This document shows, piece after piece, positions 6,041 through 7,917 of a DNA stretch of 7,917 nt. Below the pieces are notes generated by a model, which was given only the letters and a program-made list of their open reading frames with translations, was not told the origin of the DNA and did no database searches. The stretch is taken from the NCBI GenBank assembly GCA_025980625.1, contig JAICXG010000128.1:1-7917 (forward strand), in the 5' to 3' direction. The translations under genes and the position numbers were made by a program. This DNA is from Chthoniobacterales bacterium (GTDB lineage Bacteria; Verrucomicrobiota; Verrucomicrobiia; Chthoniobacterales; UBA10450). Each line of letters starts with the position of its first letter. Position 1 is the stretch's first letter.

Positions 6041-6058
6041 GGATTGTGCGGATTGTGC
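6041..6058 (+). repeat. Tandem 9-bp direct repeat
   Basis: GGATTGTGC occurs twice without spacing and is followed by a further GG. It lies in gene-free DNA; no function can be assigned. Confidence 0.8.
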
Positions 6059-6405
6059 GGTCCAGCGAACGTCTTCAGTGGGTACTGAGCAGCCGGGCGG
6101 ATTGGACTTATTTCCCGCTATGTGACCAATCGTCCGCGGCAGGACGCAGACCAAGCCAAAAGCGAGCGCGCCAGCGGGGGCTCTCATTCTGAGAACATGC
6201 TTTTCGCGTGTTGATGATCGATTGGATCTTCCTGGGAAGCCGTTTGCCGTCTGGGTCGTGGCTGTGGCCGTTCATGCCGCTTTTAAGTCAGAGCGGCGGC
6301 CCGTATTGCCTTCTTACTAGCGCTTTTTACGGTTTCTTCGCCTAAGCCGATAGGAGACATCAGCAGTGGGGCACCACCTTGAACCCGAAATGCACCCCGG
6401 ATCAT

Positions 6406-6422
6406 GGACGTTTAAAACGTCC
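6406..6422. promoter_or_regulatory. Perfect 17-bp palindrome, candidate operator upstream of the epimerase gene
   Basis: GGACGTTTAAAACGTCC has 8-bp perfect arms around one central base. It ends 58 bp before the proposed TTG start at 6481. No downstream T tract suggests a terminator, so a dimeric repressor or activator site is the simplest reading; the regulator is unknown and none is encoded nearby. Confidence 0.45.
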
Positions 6423-6480
6423 CGCCCACTTAATATCTTTTCCGTAACCTTTTGGAGCCGCAGACCTGGAATCGATCACT

Positions 6481-7509
6481 TTGCAATCTCACGTCAAAAC
6501 GACGCCGGCCCGCCGTTGCCGCGTCCTAGTCACAGGCGGAAACGGGTTTATCGGGCAGCACCTTGTGGCAGCGCTTCGTCGCCGGCACGACATCGTCCGG
6601 GTCCTGGATCTGCAACGGCCGCCAACCGCACCTTGGTCGGAATTCATCGAAGGCACGATCCTTGACGCGCACGACGTGCGGCGCGCGTTGGATGGAATAG
6701 ATACCGTGTATCACCTGGCGGCGATCTCGCATCTGTGGACGGCGAACCCGGCCGACTTCGAGCGCGTGAACCAACACGGCACCGAGATCATGCTCGCCGT
6801 GGCGCGGGAGATCGGGGTGCGTAACATCGTCCACTGCTCCACCGAGGCGACCCTGTTTCCATACCGCAGAGGCGAGCCGAAGAACCCGCAAAGCGTCGAA
6901 GATATGCCGGGCCCGTATACACGATCGAAATTCATGGCCGAGCAGGCCGCGCGCGATGCGGCAGCCGGCGGATTGCGCGTCGTCATCGCAAATCCCACTG
7001 TTCCGATCGGGCCTGGTGATCACAATTTTACTGAGCCCACGCGGATGCTCGAATTGTTCGTCCGGAAGCCGCCGCCGATTGTACTAGACTCAACGCTGAA
7101 TCTTGTCGACGTGCGGGATGTCGCGACGGGCCTCATCATGGCCGGAGAACGCGGCCGCGCGGGCAGGCGCTACATCCTCGGCGGTGAGAACGTCAGCGTT
7201 CGGGAGCTCGCGCGGCGGGTCGGCAACTTGTGCAGGCGCGATAGCAACATGCATGCGCTGCCGGGTTTCCTGGCACTGGCGATCGGTGCAGCATCCGAAT
7301 GGTTCGAAGGTCACGTGATCAACCGCAGGCCACGCGTCTCAATCGAGGCCGTGCGCATCGCACTGCGCTCGATCCCGCTGGACACGCGCAAGGCAGAGAC
7401 AGAGCTCGGCTATCAGCCTCACCCGATTGACAACGCGATCGCCGACGCAGTCGATTGGCTCAAGCGCCGCGAGGCGGTAACTGCGGTTTGGCCGCAGGGG
7501 TCCGCTTAG
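6481..7509 (+). CDS. NAD-dependent epimerase/dehydratase family protein (extended SDR, HpnA-like), 342 aa
   Basis: A cytosolic Rossmann-fold oxidoreductase or epimerase acting on a nucleotide sugar, sterol/hopanoid or similar substrate. Residues 14-25, RVLVTGGNGFIG, form the dinucleotide-binding GxxGxxG motif. Asp43 at the end of strand 2 favours NAD(H). VYHLAAISH (77-85), Ser120 in HCSTE and Tyr146/Lys150 in YTRSK complete the SDR catalytic set. NPTVPIGPGD (172-181) and the C-terminal NLVDVRDVATG...RRYILGGENVSVREL (207-243) closely resemble hopanoid-associated epimerase HpnA and dihydroflavonol-reductase-like proteins. No hpn genes are near, so the substrate is open. Start is uncertain: TTG at 6481 has only GGA about 10 bp upstream. 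A CTG at 6466 has GGAG at 8 bp, and an in-frame stop at 6445 limits further extension. Strongly GC-rich, unlike the AI-2E gene. Confidence 0.87.
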   Translation: MQSHVKTTPARRCRVLVTGGNGFIGQHLVAALRRRHDIVRVLDLQRPPTAPWSEFIEGTILDAHDVRRALDGIDTVYHLAAISHLWTANPADFERVNQHGTEIMLAVAREIGVRNIVHCSTEATLFPYRRGEPKNPQSVEDMPGPYTRSKFMAEQAARDAAAGGLRVVIANPTVPIGPGDHNFTEPTRMLELFVRKPPPIVLDSTLNLVDVRDVATGLIMAGERGRAGRRYILGGENVSVRELARRVGNLCRRDSNMHALPGFLALAIGAASEWFEGHVINRRPRVSIEAVRIALRSIPLDTRKAETELGYQPHPIDNAIADAVDWLKRREAVTAVWPQGSA

Positions 7510-7518
7510 GATGGCGGT

Positions 7519-7558
7519 CCCTGAGGCATATTCTGACTGCTAGGTGCCTGCTTCAGGG
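7519..7558 (+). terminator. Possible hairpin terminator after the epimerase gene
   Basis: CCCTGAGGCA (7519-7528) can pair with TGCC plus TCAGGG (7545-7548, 7553-7558), with a 4-nt bulge. It starts 10 bp after the stop at 7507-7509. There is no T tract, so a rho-independent terminator is doubtful. Confidence 0.3.
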
Positions 7559-7663
7559 TCTGGACGGCCGACGCATCGGCTCGGGCCAGATGCGGAGAAG
7601 ACCTCCGAAGCCTTGTTCCAGTTCGAGAAAGATTGCGACTGCACGCGCTACCGCCAGCGCACA

Positions 7664-7801
7664 CTACGCTAAGGTGGCGGCGGAAGTCAGGTTCGGCGGC
7701 GCAAAAAGGCCAAAGCTCGCGAACAGCAACGCCAACCAAAACACGAGAAGGCAACAAACACGTTTGGCGTTCCTTGCCCAATCTGCTGGGTGATCAGCCA
7801 T
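7664..7801 (-). CDS. Small single-pass membrane protein, 45 aa
   Basis: The product is MADHPADWARNAKRVCCLLV followed by FWLALLFASFGLFAPPNLTS and AATLA. A short polar, positively charged N-terminus (Arg/Lys at 10-14) precedes one hydrophobic helix (about 15-33) and a short tail. Positive-inside logic puts the N-terminus in the cytoplasm. The ATG at 7801 is supported by TGGAG 7 bp upstream; the longer frame from 7852 would run through that site. Function unknown. It is convergent with the epimerase gene. Its upstream side carries a 10-bp inverted repeat and then the repeat array at the window's end. A real small gene seems more likely than not, but I cannot name a family. Confidence 0.5.
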   Translation of the reverse strand: MADHPADWARNAKRVCCLLVFWLALLFASFGLFAPPNLTSAATLA

Positions 7802-7810
7802 CGTGTGTCT

Positions 7811-7859
7811 CCAGTTTTTGGCCGCGAGGGTCATTGCCTGCGTATTTCGCAAAAACTGG
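7811..7859. repeat. 10-bp inverted repeat upstream of the small membrane protein
   Basis: CCAGTTTTTG (7811-7820) and CAAAAACTGG (7850-7859) are perfect reverse complements 29 bp apart. One arm lies in the leader of the 45-aa gene and the other inside the first unit of the 23-bp repeat array. Confidence 0.6.
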
Positions 7860-7917
7860 ACAGCAATTTCTCTAACTAAAGGACAGTAGTTTCGCTAAGT
7901 CGCGGACAGCTGGCTTT
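7839..7917 (+). mobile_element. Probable end of a mobile element (IS21-type end proposed), continuing past the window
   Basis: Three GGACAG boxes start at 7858, 7881 and 7904, exactly 23 bp apart. Each is preceded by a related block: TTTCGCAAA, TTTCTCTAA and TTTCGCTAA. The unit is therefore TTTCGCTAA, five variable bases, GGACAG. Tandem imperfect repeats of about 20 bp just inside the end are a known property of IS21-family ends, where they bind the transposase; ends of that family start with TG. A TG at 7839-7840 directly precedes the first unit, so I place the edge there with the element running to the right. Orientation, family and edge are inference; no transposase gene is in view. Confidence 0.45.

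Larger units (their letters stand above)
5953..6480. other. Stretch of about 530 bp without a supportable gene
   Basis: Both strands have only short frames without family resemblance or ribosome binding sites. It contains a tandem 9-bp repeat (6041-6058) and a perfect palindrome (6406-6422). A minus-strand frame at 5939-6187 overlaps the 54-aa gene and looks like translated intergenic repeat rather than a protein. The promoter of the epimerase gene should be in the last ~120 bp. Confidence 0.5.

Noticed and set aside
5637..6125. 162-aa plus-strand frame
   Set aside because: It is antisense to the 54-aa gene and the decayed small gene, rich in Arg/Pro/Ser, without a ribosome binding site or family resemblance.
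6212..6345. Short plus-strand frame of about 43 codons with a hydrophobic, Trp-rich sequence
   Set aside because: No ribosome binding site, no recognisable family and no conservation evidence.
6526..7023. 165-aa minus-strand frame
   Set aside because: Antisense shadow of the epimerase, whose motifs are complete.
7839..7917. CRISPR array as an explanation of the 23-bp periodic repeats
   Set aside because: The units are contiguous and imperfect over their whole length, without unique spacers of 30 bp or more, and only three copies are seen.

Overview
The window looks like an accessory, insertion-sequence-rich stretch of an alphaproteobacterial chromosome or plasmid, most probably Rhizobiales (Bradyrhizobium-like). 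This is inference from protein style: a small EAEECR...AWLKLA protein, rhizobial-type IS256 and IS110 transposases, and generally GC-rich coding. Nothing in the window names the species.

Left third (1-2352): an IS inside an IS. The C-terminal part of an IS256 (mutator) family transposase gene is split by an IS110-family element lying on the minus strand. Deleting bases 268-2076 joins the two halves in frame and recreates the expected Arg-Thr-Thr-Asn-Pro-Ile-Glu motif, so both edges of the insert are defined to within a duplicated AC dinucleotide. The insert carries a 411-aa DEDD/Ser recombinase, a 7-bp subterminal inverted repeat with unequal edge spacing as in the IS1111 subgroup, and a structured ~330-bp non-coding tail where an IS1111-type bridge RNA would be expected. 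A -35-like and a -10-like hexamer sit at opposite ends and would come to 17-bp spacing only in the excised circle. The right terminal repeat of the IS256 element ends near 2352.

Middle (2353-5552): an ion-transport block. Two minus-strand genes, a Ca2+/H+ (CaCA) antiporter homologue and an AI-2E/PerM family membrane protein, are 10 bp apart and probably form one operon. Divergent from them is a ZIP-family metal transporter gene with an excellent ribosome binding site but at least four frameshifts, read here as a pseudogene. The antiporter has altered residues in both ion-binding repeats.

Right part (5553-7917): a decayed small gene and an intact 54-aa gene on the minus strand, then about 530 bp without a convincing gene but with a 17-bp perfect palindrome. 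Next come an extended SDR (HpnA-like NAD-dependent epimerase/dehydratase) on the plus strand and a 45-aa single-pass membrane protein on the minus strand. The last ~79 bp hold three imperfect 23-bp direct repeats that look like the end of another mobile element (IS21-type end proposed).

No tRNA, rRNA, CRISPR array or complete novel multi-gene system is visible. The most informative feature is the IS110-in-IS256 insertion, because its target, edges, circle promoter and candidate guide RNA can all be read from this one window.
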